NCBI GenBank assembly: GCA_022818135.1
Contig: JAFMSR010000006.1
Span: forward strand, 39,020,038-39,084,037
Source: Saxidomus purpurata
Lineage: Eukaryota; Mollusca; Bivalvia; Venerida; Veneridae
DNA: 64,000 nt
Reading direction: 5' to 3'
In this document: piece by piece, positions 21,347 to 33,338 of the stretch
How the letters are laid out: every line of letters begins with the position of its first letter
How positions within the stretch are numbered: the first letter of the stretch is position 1
Notes under the pieces: generated by a model
What the model saw: only the letters and a program-made list of their open reading frames with translations
The model's database searches: none
What the model was told of the DNA's origin: nothing
Program-made: the position numbers and the translations under genes

Positions 21347-24300
21347 TACACTTTGTTTTATTGTTTCTGTTAGTCTGTTTCAAGCTGGGGTATACCCAGC
21401 AGGTTTTCAAGTCCAGTCAAAGTCAAGTAGTCATGGCCGATGCCTTGCAAGGAAGTGGTTGAGGTAATAGAGGTAAAAGTGTTAGAAACTCGATGTTTTA
21501 TGGTGCCATTGCAGTCTTTATATTATTGAGTTTCTTAGAATTGCTGTTAAGACTTATCATTTTTGACCGTAAGACAGTAGGGTAATTTAAGAACTGATTA
21601 AACCTCTCATTTCTCATAGAGTAGTAGGGTCATTTTAAGGATTGTTTAGGCAACTCATTTTGACAATAATTTTTCATAAGGTTAATTTTAGGGACAGTTC
21701 TGACCAATTCTTTTTATAAAAACTTCTTGTTGGTTATAAGATTCATATGAAGAGAAAGTCATTTTTCACAAAAGACTGTGTATGGAAGAAAGTTCATTTA
21801 AAGTACAGGTTTATACCCATCATTTTCAACAAAAGCATAATTCGTAACCAGTAATGGCTTTTGTGTACATGAGCCTTAGTTGGCGTTTGGTTTCTCATCA
21901 TTGAAAATTATTTATCTTTAACTTTGTTAAGCAACAAAATTTGAGTATGTTAATATTTCATTTGTGCCTTTTTGTACAAATGATAGAAAATCTGAAACTA
22001 GCAAGCTTTTTGGGTTAGGCACAAATTAAGTGCCTTAGAGAAAGATAGCTAGTGGTTAGCATCTTATAAACTGTGTGCACAAAAATAATGTGATGGTTTT
22101 TAGGTCAGTCAGTGTACATATGTTTTGATCTTTTGTTAAATTTTTTTAAAATGTAGAGATATTTGTAGGTCTGTTATCTCGATCCTTGCTTTTGCTGTTT
22201 TTTTTTTTGTCATCCCTTGAATACTCCATCTGAATGTGCTTTATGGTAAGTCTGTCTTCAAGTTGGCTATGCCAAGCAGGCTTCCTAGGTTAGGCACAAA
22301 TTTAATATCTTGGTAACAGGTTTTAAACTGAGATATACCCAGTAGGCTGTCCAGTATATTCATTTTCCATTACCTTAGTGCTTTGAAAAGAGAAAGCAAG
22401 TGGTTGAGATTATATATAAAATAGTCAAATGGCAAAATAATTTAATTGTTTCAGACACTAAAGCATTTATGCCATTTGAATACTCCTGTTAGGACAATTT
22501 TAGGCAAATCATTTTTAACAAAAGCTTCACATTAACCAGTAGGATCATTTAGAGGACTGTTTCGGCCAATCATTTTTAACAAAAATTTCTGTCAAGACAA
22601 AACCTTGGTAAAGATAAATTTTCTTTAAGTACCATTTTGGCCAATCATTTTTGACAAAACATTCTGTTAAGCTGCAAATTTGTTTCATTATAAGGACTGA
22701 CCTAAAAACTGATTAACAAAGTGTTTTCTTAAAAAAGGATTTAATATATGCTTGGAAAGAGTTATTCTGTCTAAAAAGATGTTTAAAAGTAGGCATTTTA
22801 TGTAAATGTACAAGTTTAAAACAGTTCCATTTACTTCAATATCAGTTCAGAATGTTATGCATTTCATTTGTACAATGTAGTCAGTACTTCTTTAACACTT
22901 ATTTGTGACTAAATGGGTTTCCTGCTTAATATGTGTTAAATATTTTTGACATGCTCAACACAAATGGTAAAGCCTTTACATCCCCTTAATTTCATTGTAA
23001 GGCTTATTCATGCAACTTATTTTTGACAAAAACTTCTCATAGGTAATAAGGTTCATTTTAAGGGACTGTTCTGACTTATTGTTTATAACAAAAACTTCTT
23101 GTAGTTGAGAAAGTTCATAATAAGGCCAAGTCATTTTTTACAAAAAGATCCTGTAAGGAATATAATTCATTTTAAGGACAGTTTATTCCAATCATTTTCA
23201 TCAAAATCATACTATGTAACCAGTAATGGCTTTTGTGTACATGAGCCTTAATTGGCCTTTGGTTTCTCATCATTGAAAATTATTCATCTTCAACTTTGAT
23301 TAGCAACAAAATTTTGATATGGTAATATTTCATTTGTGCCTTTTTGTACAAATATTAGAAAATCTAAAACTAGCAAACTTTTTGGGTTAGGCACAAGTTA
23401 AGTGCCTTAGAGAAAGATAGCTAGTGGTTAGCATCTTATAAACTGTGTGCACAAAAATAATGTGATGGTTTTTAGGTCAGTCAGTGTACAAATGTTTTGA
23501 TCTTTTGTTAAACTTTTTTAAAATGTAGAGATATTTGTAGGTCTGTAATCTCGATCCTTGCTTTTGCTGTTTTTTTTTTGTCATCCCTTAAATACTCCAT
23601 CTGAATGTGCTTTATGGTAAGTCTGTCTTCAAGTTGGCTATGCCAAGCAGGCTTCCTAGGTTAGGCACAAATTTAATATCTTGGTAACAGGTTTTAAACT
23701 GAGATATACCCAGTAGGCTGTCCAGTATATTCATTTTCCATTATCTTAGTACTTTGAAGAGAGAAAGCAAGTGGTTGAGATTATATATAAAATTGTCAAA
23801 TGGCAAGATAATTTAATTGTTTCAGACACTAAAGCATTTATGCCATTTGAATACTCCTGTTAGGACAATTTTAGGCAAATCATTTTTAACAAAAGCTTCA
23901 CATGAACCAGTAGGATCATTTAGAGTAGTGTTTCGGCCAATCATTTTTAACAAAAATTTCTGTCAAGACAAAACCTTGGTTAAGATAAATTTTCTTTAAG
24001 TACCATTTTGGCCAATTATTTTTGACAAAACATTCTGTTAAGCTGCAAGTTTGTTTCATTATAAGGACTGACCTAAAAACTGATTAACAAAGTGTTTTCT
24101 TAAAAAAGGATTTAATATATGCTTGGAAAGAGTTATTCTGTCTAAAAAGATGTTTAAAAGTAGGCATTTTATGTAAATGTACAAGTTTAAAACAGTTCCA
24201 TATACTTCAATATCAGTTCAGAATGTTATGCATTTCATTTGTACAATGTAGTCAGTAACTAGGTTTTAACACTTATTTGTGACTAAATGGGTTTCCTGCT

Positions 24301-27300
24301 TAATATGTGTTAAATATTTTTGACATGCTCAACACAAATGGTAAAGCCTTTACATCCCCTTAATTTCATTGTAAGGCTTATTCATGCAACTTATTTTTGA
24401 CAAAAACTTCTCATAGGTAATAAGGTTCATTTTAAGGGACTGTTCTGACTTATTGTTTATAACAAAAACTTCTTGTAGTTGAGAAAGTTCATAATAAGGC
24501 CAAGTCATTTTTTACAAAAAGATCCTGTAAGGAATATAATTCATTTTAAGGACAGTTTATTCCAATCATTTTCATCAAAATCATACTATGTAACCAGTAA
24601 TGGCTTTTGTGTACATGAGCCTTAATTGGCCTTTGGTTTCTCATCATTGAAAATTATTCATCTTCAACTTTGATTAGCAACAAAATTTTGATATGGTAAT
24701 ATTTCATTTGTGCCTTTTTGTACAAATATTAGAAAATCTAAAACTAGCAAGCTTTTTGGGTTAGGCACAAGTTAAGTGCCTTAGAGAAAGATAGCTAGTG
24801 GTTAGCATCTTATAAACTGTGTGCACAAAAATAATGTGATGGTTTTTAGGTCAGTCAGTGTACAAATGTTTTGATCTTTTGTTAAACTTTTTTAAAATGT
24901 AGAGATATTTGTAGGTCTGTAATCTCGATCCTTGCTTTTGCTGTTTTTTTTTTTGTCATCCCTTAAATACTCCATCTGAATGTGCTTTATGGTAAGTCTG
25001 TCTTCAAGTTGGCTATGCCAAGCAGGCTTCCTAGGTTAGGCACAAATTTAATATCTTGGTAACAGGTTTTAAACTGAGATATACCCAGTAGGCTGTCCAG
25101 TATATTCATTTTCCATTATCTTAGTACTTTGAAAAGAGAAAGCAAGTGGTTGAGATTATATATAAAATAGTCAAATGGCAAGATAATTTAATTGTTTCAG
25201 ACACTAAAGCATTTATGCCATTTGAATACTCCTGTTAGGACAATTTTAGGCAAATCATTTTTAACAAAAGCTTCACATTAACCAGTAGGATCATTTAAAG
25301 TAGTGTTTCGGCCAATCATTTTTAACAAAAATTTCTGTCAAGACAAAACCTTGGTTAAGATAAATTTTCTTTAAGTACCATTTTGGCCAATTATTTTTGA
25401 CAAAACATTCTGTTAAGCTGCAAGTTTGTTTCATTATAAGGACTGACCTAAAAACTGATTAACAAAGTGTTTTCTTAAAAAAGGATTTAATATATGCTTG
25501 GAAAGAGTTATTCTGTCTAAAAAGATGTTTAAAAGTAGGCATTTTATGTAAATGTACAAGTTTAAAACAGTTCCATTTACTTCAATATCAGTTCAGAATG
25601 TTATGCATTTCATTTGTACAATGTAGTCAGTACTTCTTTAACACTTATTTGTGACTTAATGGGTTTCCTGCTTAATATGTGTTAAATATTTTTGACATGC
25701 TCAACACAAATGGTAAAGCCTTTACATCCCCTTAATTTCATTGTAAGGCTTATTCATGCAACTTATTTTTGACAAATACTTCTCATAGGTAATAAGGTTC
25801 ATTTTAAGGGACTGTTCTGACTTATTGTTTATAACAAAAACTTCTTGTAGTTGAGAAAGTTCATAATAAGGCCAAGTCATTTTTTACAAAAAGATCCTGT
25901 AAGGAATATAATTCATTTTAAGGACAGTTTATTCCAATCATTTTCATCAAAATCATACTATGTAACCAGTAATGGCTTTTGTGTACATGAGCCTTAATTG
26001 GCCTTTGGTTTCTCATCATTGAAAATTATTCATCTTCAACTTTGATTAGCAACAAAATTTTGATATGGTAATATTTCATTTGTGCCTTTTTGTACAAATA
26101 TTAGAAAATCTAAAACTAGCAAGCTTTTTGGGTTAGGCACAAGTTAAGTGCCTTAGAGAAAGATAGCTAGTGGTTAGCATCTTATAAACTGTGTGCACAA
26201 AAATAATGTGATGGTTTTTAGGTCAGTCAGTGTACAAATGTTTTGATCTTTTGTTAAATTTTTTTTAAAATGTAGAGATATTTGTAGGTCTGTAATCTCG
26301 ATCCTTGCTTTTGCTGTTTTTTTTTTGTCATCCCTTGAATACTCCATCTGAATGTGCTTTATGGTAAGTCTGTCTTCAAGTTGGCTATGCCAAGCAGGCT
26401 TCCTAGGTTAGGCACAAATTTAATATCTTGGTAACAGGTTTTAAACTGAGATATACCCAGTAGGCTGTCCAGTATATTCATTTTCCATTATCTTAGTACT
26501 TTGAAGAGAGAAAGCAAGTGGTTGAGATTATATATAAAATAGTCAAATGGCAAGATAATTTAATTGTTTCAGACACTAAAGCATTTATGCCATTTGAATA
26601 CTCCTGTTAGGACAATTTTAGGCAAATCATTTTTAACAAAAGCTTCACATGAACCAGTAGGATCATTTAAAGTAGTGTTTCGGCCAATCATTTTTAACAA
26701 AAATTTCTGTCAAGACAAAACCTTGGTTAAGATAAATTTTCTTTAAGTACCATTTTGGCCAATTATTTTTGACAAAACATTCTGTTAAGCTGCAAGTTTG
26801 TTTCATTATAAGGACTGACCTAAAAACTGATTAACAAAGTGTTTTCTTAAAAAAGGATTTAATATATGCTTGGAAAGAGTTATTCTGTCTAAAAAGATGT
26901 TTAAAAGTAGGCATTTTATGTAAATGTACAAGTTTAAAACAGTTCCATTTACTTCAATATCAGTTCAGAATGTTATGCATTTCATTTGTACAATGTAGTC
27001 AGTACTTCTTTAACACTTATTTGTGACTAAATGGGTTTCCTGCTTAATATGTGTTAAATATTTTTGACATGCTCAACACAAATGGTAAAGCCTTTACATC
27101 CCCTTAATTTCATTGTAAGGCTTATTCATGCAACTTATTTTTGACAAATACTTCTCATAGGTAATAAGGTTCATTTTAAGGGACTGTTCTGACTTATTGT
27201 TTATAACAAAAACTTCTTGTAGTTGAGAAAGTTCATAATAAGGCCAAGTCATTTTTTACAAAAAGATCCTGTAAGGAATATAATTCATTTTAAGGACAGT

Positions 27301-29980
27301 TTATTCCAATCATTTTCATCAAAATCATACTATGTAACCAGTAATGGCTTTTGTGTACATGAGCCTTAATTGGCCTTTGGTTTCTCATCATTGAAAATTA
27401 TTCATCTTCAACTTTGATTAGCAACAAAATTTTGATATGGTAATATTTCATTTGTGCCTTTTTGTACAAATATTAGAAAATCTAAAACTAGCAAGCTTTT
27501 TGGGTTAGGCACAAGTTAAGTGCCTTAGAGAAAGATAGCTAGTGGTTAGCATCTTATAAACTGTGTGCACAAAAATAATGTGATGGTTTTTAGGTCAGTC
27601 AGTGTACAAATGTTTTGATCTTTTGTAAATTTTTTTTAAAAATGTAGAGATATTTGTAGGTCTGTAATCTCGATCCTTGCTTTTGCTGTTTTTTTTTTGT
27701 CATCCCCTGAATACTCCATCTGAATGTGCTTTATGGTAAGTCTGTCTTCAAGTTGGCTATGCCAAGCAGACTTCCTAGGTTAGGCACAAATTTAATATCT
27801 TGGTAACAGGTTTTAAACTGAGATATACCCAGTAGGCTGTCCAGTATATTCATTTTCCATTATCTTAGTGCTTTGGAGAGAGAAAGCAAGTGGTTGAGAT
27901 TATATATATAATAGTCAAATGGCAAGATAATTTAATTGTTTCAGACACTAAAGCATTTATGCCATTTGAATACTCCTGTTAGGACAATTTTAGGCCAATC
28001 ATTTTTAACAAAAGCTTCACATTAACCAGTAGGATCATTTAGAGGTCTGTTTCGACCAATCATTTTTAACAAAAATTTCTGTTAAGACAAAACCTTGGTA
28101 AAGATAAATTTCCTTTAAGTACCATTTTGGCCAATCATTTTTGACAAAAAATTCTGTTAAGCTGCAAATTTGTTTCATTATAAAGACTGACCTAAAAACT
28201 GATTAACAAAGTGTTTTCTTAAAAAAGGATTTGTTATATGCTTGGAAAGAGTTATTCTGTCTAAAAAGATGTTTAAAAGTAGGCATTTTATGTAAATGTA
28301 CAAGTTAAAAACAGTTCCATTTACTTCAATATCAGTTCAGAATGTTATGCATTTCATTTGTACAATGTAGTCAGTAACTAGTTCTTAACACTTATTTGTG
28401 ACTAAATGGGTTTCCTGCTTAATGTGTGTTAAATATTTTTGACATGCTCAACACAAATGGTAAAGCCTTTACATCCCCTTAATTTTATTGTAAGGATTAT
28501 TCATGCAACTTATTTTTGACAAAAACATCTCAAAGGGTATAATGTTCATTTTAAGGGACTGTTCTGACTTATTGTTTATGACAAAGACTTCTTGTAGTTT
28601 AGAAAGTTCAAGATAAGGCCAAGTCATTTTTTACAAAAAGATCCTGTAAGGAATATAATTCATTTTAAGGACAGTTTATTCCAATCATTTTCATCAAAAT
28701 CATACTATGTAACCAGTAATGGCTTTTGTGTACATGAGCCTTAATTGGCCTTTGGTTTCTCATCATTGAAAATTATTCATCTTCAACTTTGATTAGCAAA
28801 ATATTTGAAAATGTTAATATTTCATTTGTGCCTTTTTGTACAAATATTAGAAAATCTAAAACTAGCAAGCTTTTTGGGTTAGGCACATATTAAGTGCCTT
28901 AGAGAAGGATAGCTAGTGGTTAGCATCTTATAAACTGTGTGCACAAAAATAATGTGATGGTTTTTAGGTCAGTCAGTGTACAAATGTTTTGATCTTTTGT
29001 AAAATTTTTTTAGAAATGTAGAGATATTTGTAGGTCGGTAATCTCGATCCTTGCTTTTGCTGTTTTTTTTGTCATCCCCTGAATACTCCACCTGAATGTG
29101 CTTTATGGTAAGTCTGTCTTCAAGTTGGCTATGCCAAGCAGGCTTCCTAGGTTAGGCACAAATTTAATATCTTGGTAACAGGTTTTAAACTGAGATATAC
29201 CCAGTAGGCTGTCCAGTATATTCATTTTCCATTATCTTAGTGCTTTGAAGAGAGAAAGCAAGTGGTTGAGATTACATATATAATAGTCAAATGGCAAGAT
29301 AACTTAATTGTTTCAGACACTAAAGCATTTATGCCATTTGAATACTCCTGTTAGGACAATTTTAGGCCAATCATTTTTAACAAAAGCTTCACATTAACCA
29401 GTAGGATCATTTAGAGGACTGTTTCGGCCAATCATTTTTGACAAAAATTGGTTAAGATAAATTTCCTTTAAGTACCATTTTGGCCAATTATTTTTGACAA
29501 AAAATTCTGTTAAGCTGCAAGTTTGTTTCATTTTAAGGACTGACCTAAAAACTGATTAGGGCAATCATTTGAACAAAGTGCTTTGTTAAAGAAAGGATTT
29601 CATTTATGCTTGAAAGTAGTTATTCCGTCTAAAAAGATGTTCAAAAGTAGGCATTTTATGTATGTGTACTCAGAACAGTTCCATTTACTTCAGTATAAGT
29701 TCAGATTTTTTTTTCATTTGTACCATGTAGCCAGTAAGTAGGTCTTAACACTGGATGGTTTTTCTGCATTAATTTTGTTAAATATTTTTGATATGTTAAT
29801 AAATATATAACCAAATATATTCATAAAACCTTGAATTTCTACTACTTTTACCTCTATTACCTTGACCACTTCCTTGCAAGGCATTGGCTACTGGTTACTT
29901 GACTTTGACTGAACTTGAAAGCCTGCTGGGTACACCCAAACTTGAAACAGGCTAGCAGAAACAATAAAAGAAAGTGTGTG
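21347..29980. mobile_element. 8.6-kb element with ~155-bp terminal inverted repeats and a tandem-repeat interior
   Basis: The left end (about 21347-21502) and the right end (about 29822-29980) are inverted copies of each other with roughly 85% identity by eye. Shared words include 'ttttattgtttctg', 'acccagcagg', 'agtcaaagtcaagta', 'tgccttgcaaggaagtgg' and 'ggtaatagaggtaaaagt'. Everything between them is six tandem ~1372-bp units plus short junctions. No transposase frame exists inside; the longest open frames are about 60 residues and merely repeat with the units. This is best read as a non-autonomous DNA transposon whose interior is a satellite-like array. The superfamily is unknown and target-site duplications are not obvious. 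Confidence 0.7.
21590..29810. repeat. Tandem array, six copies of a ~1372-bp unit
   Basis: The marker 'tcagacactaaagc' recurs at 22451, 23822, 25197, 26569, 27941 and 29313, giving spacings of 1371, 1375, 1372, 1372 and 1372. Units in the middle are almost identical, and the first and last are more divergent. Each unit holds shorter subrepeats built on 'ggac.gtttnggccaatcatttttgacaaaa', spaced about 60 to 75 bp, and a degenerate copy of part of the terminal inverted repeat ('cttcaagttggctatgccaa' plus 'gcaggctt'). The first and last units are bounded only approximately. Confidence 0.9.
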
Positions 29981-29984
29981 AGTA

Positions 29985-30360
29985 TAAGGTCAAGTGACAG
30001 AAGGGATTTATATGCAGTTTTGTATTTTGATACACGTTAATGGCATAAACTGGTGTTAAAATGCTCTTAACCAGTAATGTTCTGTCTCGAAAACAAAGAT
30101 TCCTTCTATTCTGAGTAGAATTTTTAAGATTTCTTTCTGCCTAAACTGTCCTAATTACTAAAGTGCTGAATCAAGACAGCAAGTACAGGTAGCAGTTCTT
30201 GCAATAGTTAAATTCAAGGATCAGTAGTTTTGTCTGTCGCAGCGTCTCAAGTAGTAAGTTCATTTAAGATACTGTTTAAGAGCTATTGCCAATCATGTTT
30301 GAACAAGTTATCTCAATTGTCACAAGTTTATAGGTCATACATATTCAAGGAACTCAAAAA
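29985..30360. other. Spacer between two elements
   Basis: Sequence between the tandem-array element and the 30361-31721 inverted repeat. Nothing recognised. Confidence 0.5.
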
Positions 30361-31721
30361 TAAAACTGTCTTAGTTTACAGCCTTTGAGCGTCAGTTACC
30401 CTAAATGTTTTTTGACACAATAGTAGATCATTCACCTCAGGATAGGAGGGTCCCGGGTTTGATCCCCACCCTTGCAGGTAGTATCCTTAAACAAGGCACA
30501 GAAATTTCCCTATTGCTTAACTCTTTTCAATGTTGATTGCATTTTGAGTGAACTAAGAATTACATGTACTACTCCTATCACTCTTCCTGGCTTTTTACTT
30601 TCATAGGATAGACTAAACTAGATAATTGTACTCGGACAGCAATTGTTTCATATTAATTTGACTATACATGTTTTGTTAAGACATCAAGATTTGAAAATCT
30701 GTATAGAAAAGTGAAGTGCAACACCCACAAATAACCAGACCCACTCACAGAAGAGTTATCATCCAACTGTGAGGAATGGCTGCGGGCGAATGACACACTT
30801 TGACTTTGGCATCAACTAAATGAAGGCACTGCTCTCTGAAGTGCAACAAGCAAAGACCATCACAAGTAATCGCACCCTGTGCTCAGTCGTGGGGGAGCGT
30901 GTTGGCGTGTCGCGTGAGCTATGTCTTGCTCGTCCGCTGTAGACCTCAGCCTCTTCTATGTTATCACTTCAAGTCATCACACCCCGTGCTCTGTCGTGGT
31001 TATCATGTTGGTGTGTCGCGTGAGCTATGCTATGTCTCGCTCGTCCGCCGTAGACTTCAGCTTCAAGACTGGTCAATTGCCACAATCATTTGATCAGTAA
31101 CAGGGGTACTTCTGTAGGGCGAGGAACAGTATGGCAGGATATGCAACCCCTGTCGCTTAAACTGTTTTTGTCCCCGTCATCAGAAGGAAATGTGTTGCAT
31201 CCTGAAAGGGGTCCCTTTGAGATGGCATTTACTTGTTGCGCGTCAGAAAGCAGTGCCTTCATTTAGTTCATGCCAGAACCAAAGTGTGTCATTCCTCAGC
31301 AACCATTTCTCATAGATGGATGATTTACTCTTCTGTGAGTTGGTCTGGTTCCTTGTGGGTGTTGCACTTCAATGTTTTATACAGATTTCCAAATCTTAGT
31401 GTCTTAACAAAACATGCATAGTTAAATTGGTATGAAACAATCGCTGTCTGAGTACAATATCTAGTTTAGTCTATTCTACGAAAGTAAGAAGTCAGGAATA
31501 GTGATAGGAGTAGTACATATAATTCTTAGTTCACTCAAAATGGAATCAACATTGAAGAGAGTTAGGCAATAGGGAAATATCTGTGCCTTGCTTAAGGACA
31601 CTACCAGCATTGGCAGGAATCAAACCCGGGACCCTCCTATCCCGAGGTGAATGCTCTACTATTGTGTCACTAAACATTAAGGGTAACTGACTCTCAAAGG
31701 CAGTAACCTAAGACAGTTTTA
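30361..31721. mobile_element. Foldback-type element, ~480-bp inverted arms
   Basis: The left arm 30361-30845 and right arm 31255-31721 are inverted copies. The ends 'taaaactgtcttag' and 'agacagtttta' mirror each other. Each arm includes a SINE-like stretch ('ggtcccgggtttgatcccc' and 'tccttaaacaaggcac' on the left, inverted at 31570-31680), a 'ggaatagtgataggagtag'-type word and a 'gtgcaacacccacaa' word. The ~410-bp centre has a direct repeat of 'gtgtcgcgtgagctatg' (30906 and 31014). No transposase. A 38-bp fragment of the arm ('agtaagaagtcaggaa') is repeated just outside the right end at 31731. Confidence 0.7.
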
Positions 31722-31769
31722 ACATATAAAAGTAAGAAGTCAGGAAGAGTGATAGTAGTTCATATTAAT

Positions 31770-31863
31770 ACTAAGTGGGCAGCTTTATTTGCCTTCAAAT
31801 GAAAAGGAATGTATATGTAAAGTTCCTTTTTCATTGGACTGCAAATAAAGCTGCCCACTAAGT
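31770..31863. mobile_element. 94-bp hairpin MITE
   Basis: Near-perfect palindrome: 'actaagtgggcagctttatt' at the left, and 'aataaagctgcccactaagt' at the right, stem about 40 bp with a short loop around 31815. No coding. Confidence 0.85.
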
Positions 31864-31889
31864 TTTTTTTTGTTTTATTTTCTTTTCAG

Positions 31890-32031
31890 GTAAATGGAAA
31901 AATTCTTGAAGATGCGAATACTCATCTGTACCCATTCACCAAAGAATTCCAGTTTCCAATCATGAGGGACACCTTTGTTATTTGCTCCTGCCACACCTTC
32001 CAAAAAACATGCACAACATTCCTTTGAGAAA
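31890..32031 (+). other. Exon-like segment with one mostly open frame
   Basis: Bounded by 'ttttcttttcag' and 'gaaagtaagc'. The first frame is open for 45 codons (starts VNGKILEDANTH) and then stops at TGA just before the donor. I recognise no protein. Possible terminal coding exon, non-coding RNA exon or chance. Confidence 0.25.
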
Positions 32032-32059
32032 GTAAGCTATTAAAACAATGAACAATTTT

Positions 32060-32420
32060 GTCCAGCCTGCTGGCAGTTAGTCAACATAGCAAGTGTTGTC
32101 ACTTTGGGAGTTTACTGTGTGTGTGTCTGCCCTGATGAGCCTATCCAGGTTGTAACTTTGACATGAATTGACATGGTTCACCACATAGGGGCAGTGTGTT
32201 GTGTGCAAGACGCAGGTTTGTAGCTCAAAGGTCAAGGTCACACTTAGAGAATGAAGTAAAATTAAACACATGCGACTTTGTCTAGACTGTAACTTCCTCA
32301 TACAGAGAATGATTTTGAATTGACTTGGTCAATGGACAGATTATTCACAGAACTCTGTTCTAATGCACATTATTAGCTATATCAAAATCCTTCAATGTAC
32401 GAGGAAGTTACAGTTGGCAC
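32060..32420 (+). repeat. Clam-type 'ctcaaaggtcaaggtcacactt' repeat copy
   Basis: Has the word order of the tandem repeat at 38520-40480: 'gtgcaagac', 'agctcaaaggtcaaggtcac', 'actttgtctagactgtaact'. A single degenerate unit. Confidence 0.6.
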
Positions 32421-33190
32421 ATGGTCTTGTGTGTCTATTTTTTACCTTTAAATTTAAAGTGTGATATTGTCCTTTGAGATGCATTACAGACCAGTTTGAG
32501 AGAGTTCCATGTCACAATTTTCCTATTAAATACAATTGATCCAGGTTAGTAATGGCAAGTTAGACTTTATGTGGCACTTATTTCTGGTGCCGATATTCAC
32601 ATTAACTTGACTGCATGCATTATCTTTTCATACAGTTTGAATCAATGGTTATAGTGCCGTAGTGAACTATCCATTGGTGTCTACCAGGTGAATACTTAGT
32701 GTCTTACTCTTGGAAGTGCTGTGGTGTAGGTCCAGAACGGCCCACTTTCAGAACAGACTATCACCAGAACAACCCTGACTTAAATATATAAATACAAAGA
32801 GAGAAGTTTTAGAAGGTTGGATTATATACAGTCATAAGTTTTTATCTAGGAAGAACTAAACTTTCTGCAGGACATGATATCAAATTATTAAGTACGGTAC
32901 TAACTTTAACGATGAAATAGAAGTCATCCTGTGAAAAGTAAAGTAAGAAATTGTATCACTTATGTTTATTCTGATCAATGTGTCTTAATGTACATGCAAC
33001 AAATAGAGGAACAAAAACAATTAAAGTTCACAAGAATCCCTGAAAAGTCTGAATACTCAATATTAGCGCTAGTTTAATAATATTTAGAATTTGGCCATTC
33101 TGTACTTAAAAGTTGGTTGTTCTGAACTGGGCCATTCTGGTACTACCCCAGTGTCGTCACTCTTTAGTAAAATGTTATCTCTTTCCACAG
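32421..33190. other. Non-coding stretch, nothing recognised
   Basis: No gene, repeat or hairpin identified. Confidence 0.5.
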
Positions 33191-33338
33191 GACAGTCCAC
33201 ACCTTCAATGTAACACCACACAGACAACAGCAGTATTGAAGTTCAAAATAAGAAGTAATGTGCCAAGTGTGAGTTGACATTGTGTGAGCTTAAGGAGATT
33301 GCTGTTGATGAAATTTTAACTAAGCTTCACCTTACTAG
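33191..33338 (+). other. Exon-like segment without an open frame
   Basis: Bounded by 'ctctttccacag' and 'ctaggtaagtc', both strong splice words, with stops in all frames. May belong with 31890-32031 to a spliced non-coding transcript. Confidence 0.25.

Noticed and set aside
23817..26746. Identical 60-residue frames at 23817-23999 and 26564-26746
   Set aside because: They are the same piece of the tandem unit; other units break the frame, so no coding constraint.
21590..29810. CRISPR-like or gene-family array
   Set aside because: Units are 1372 bp without spacers, in a eukaryotic context, with no conserved long ORF.
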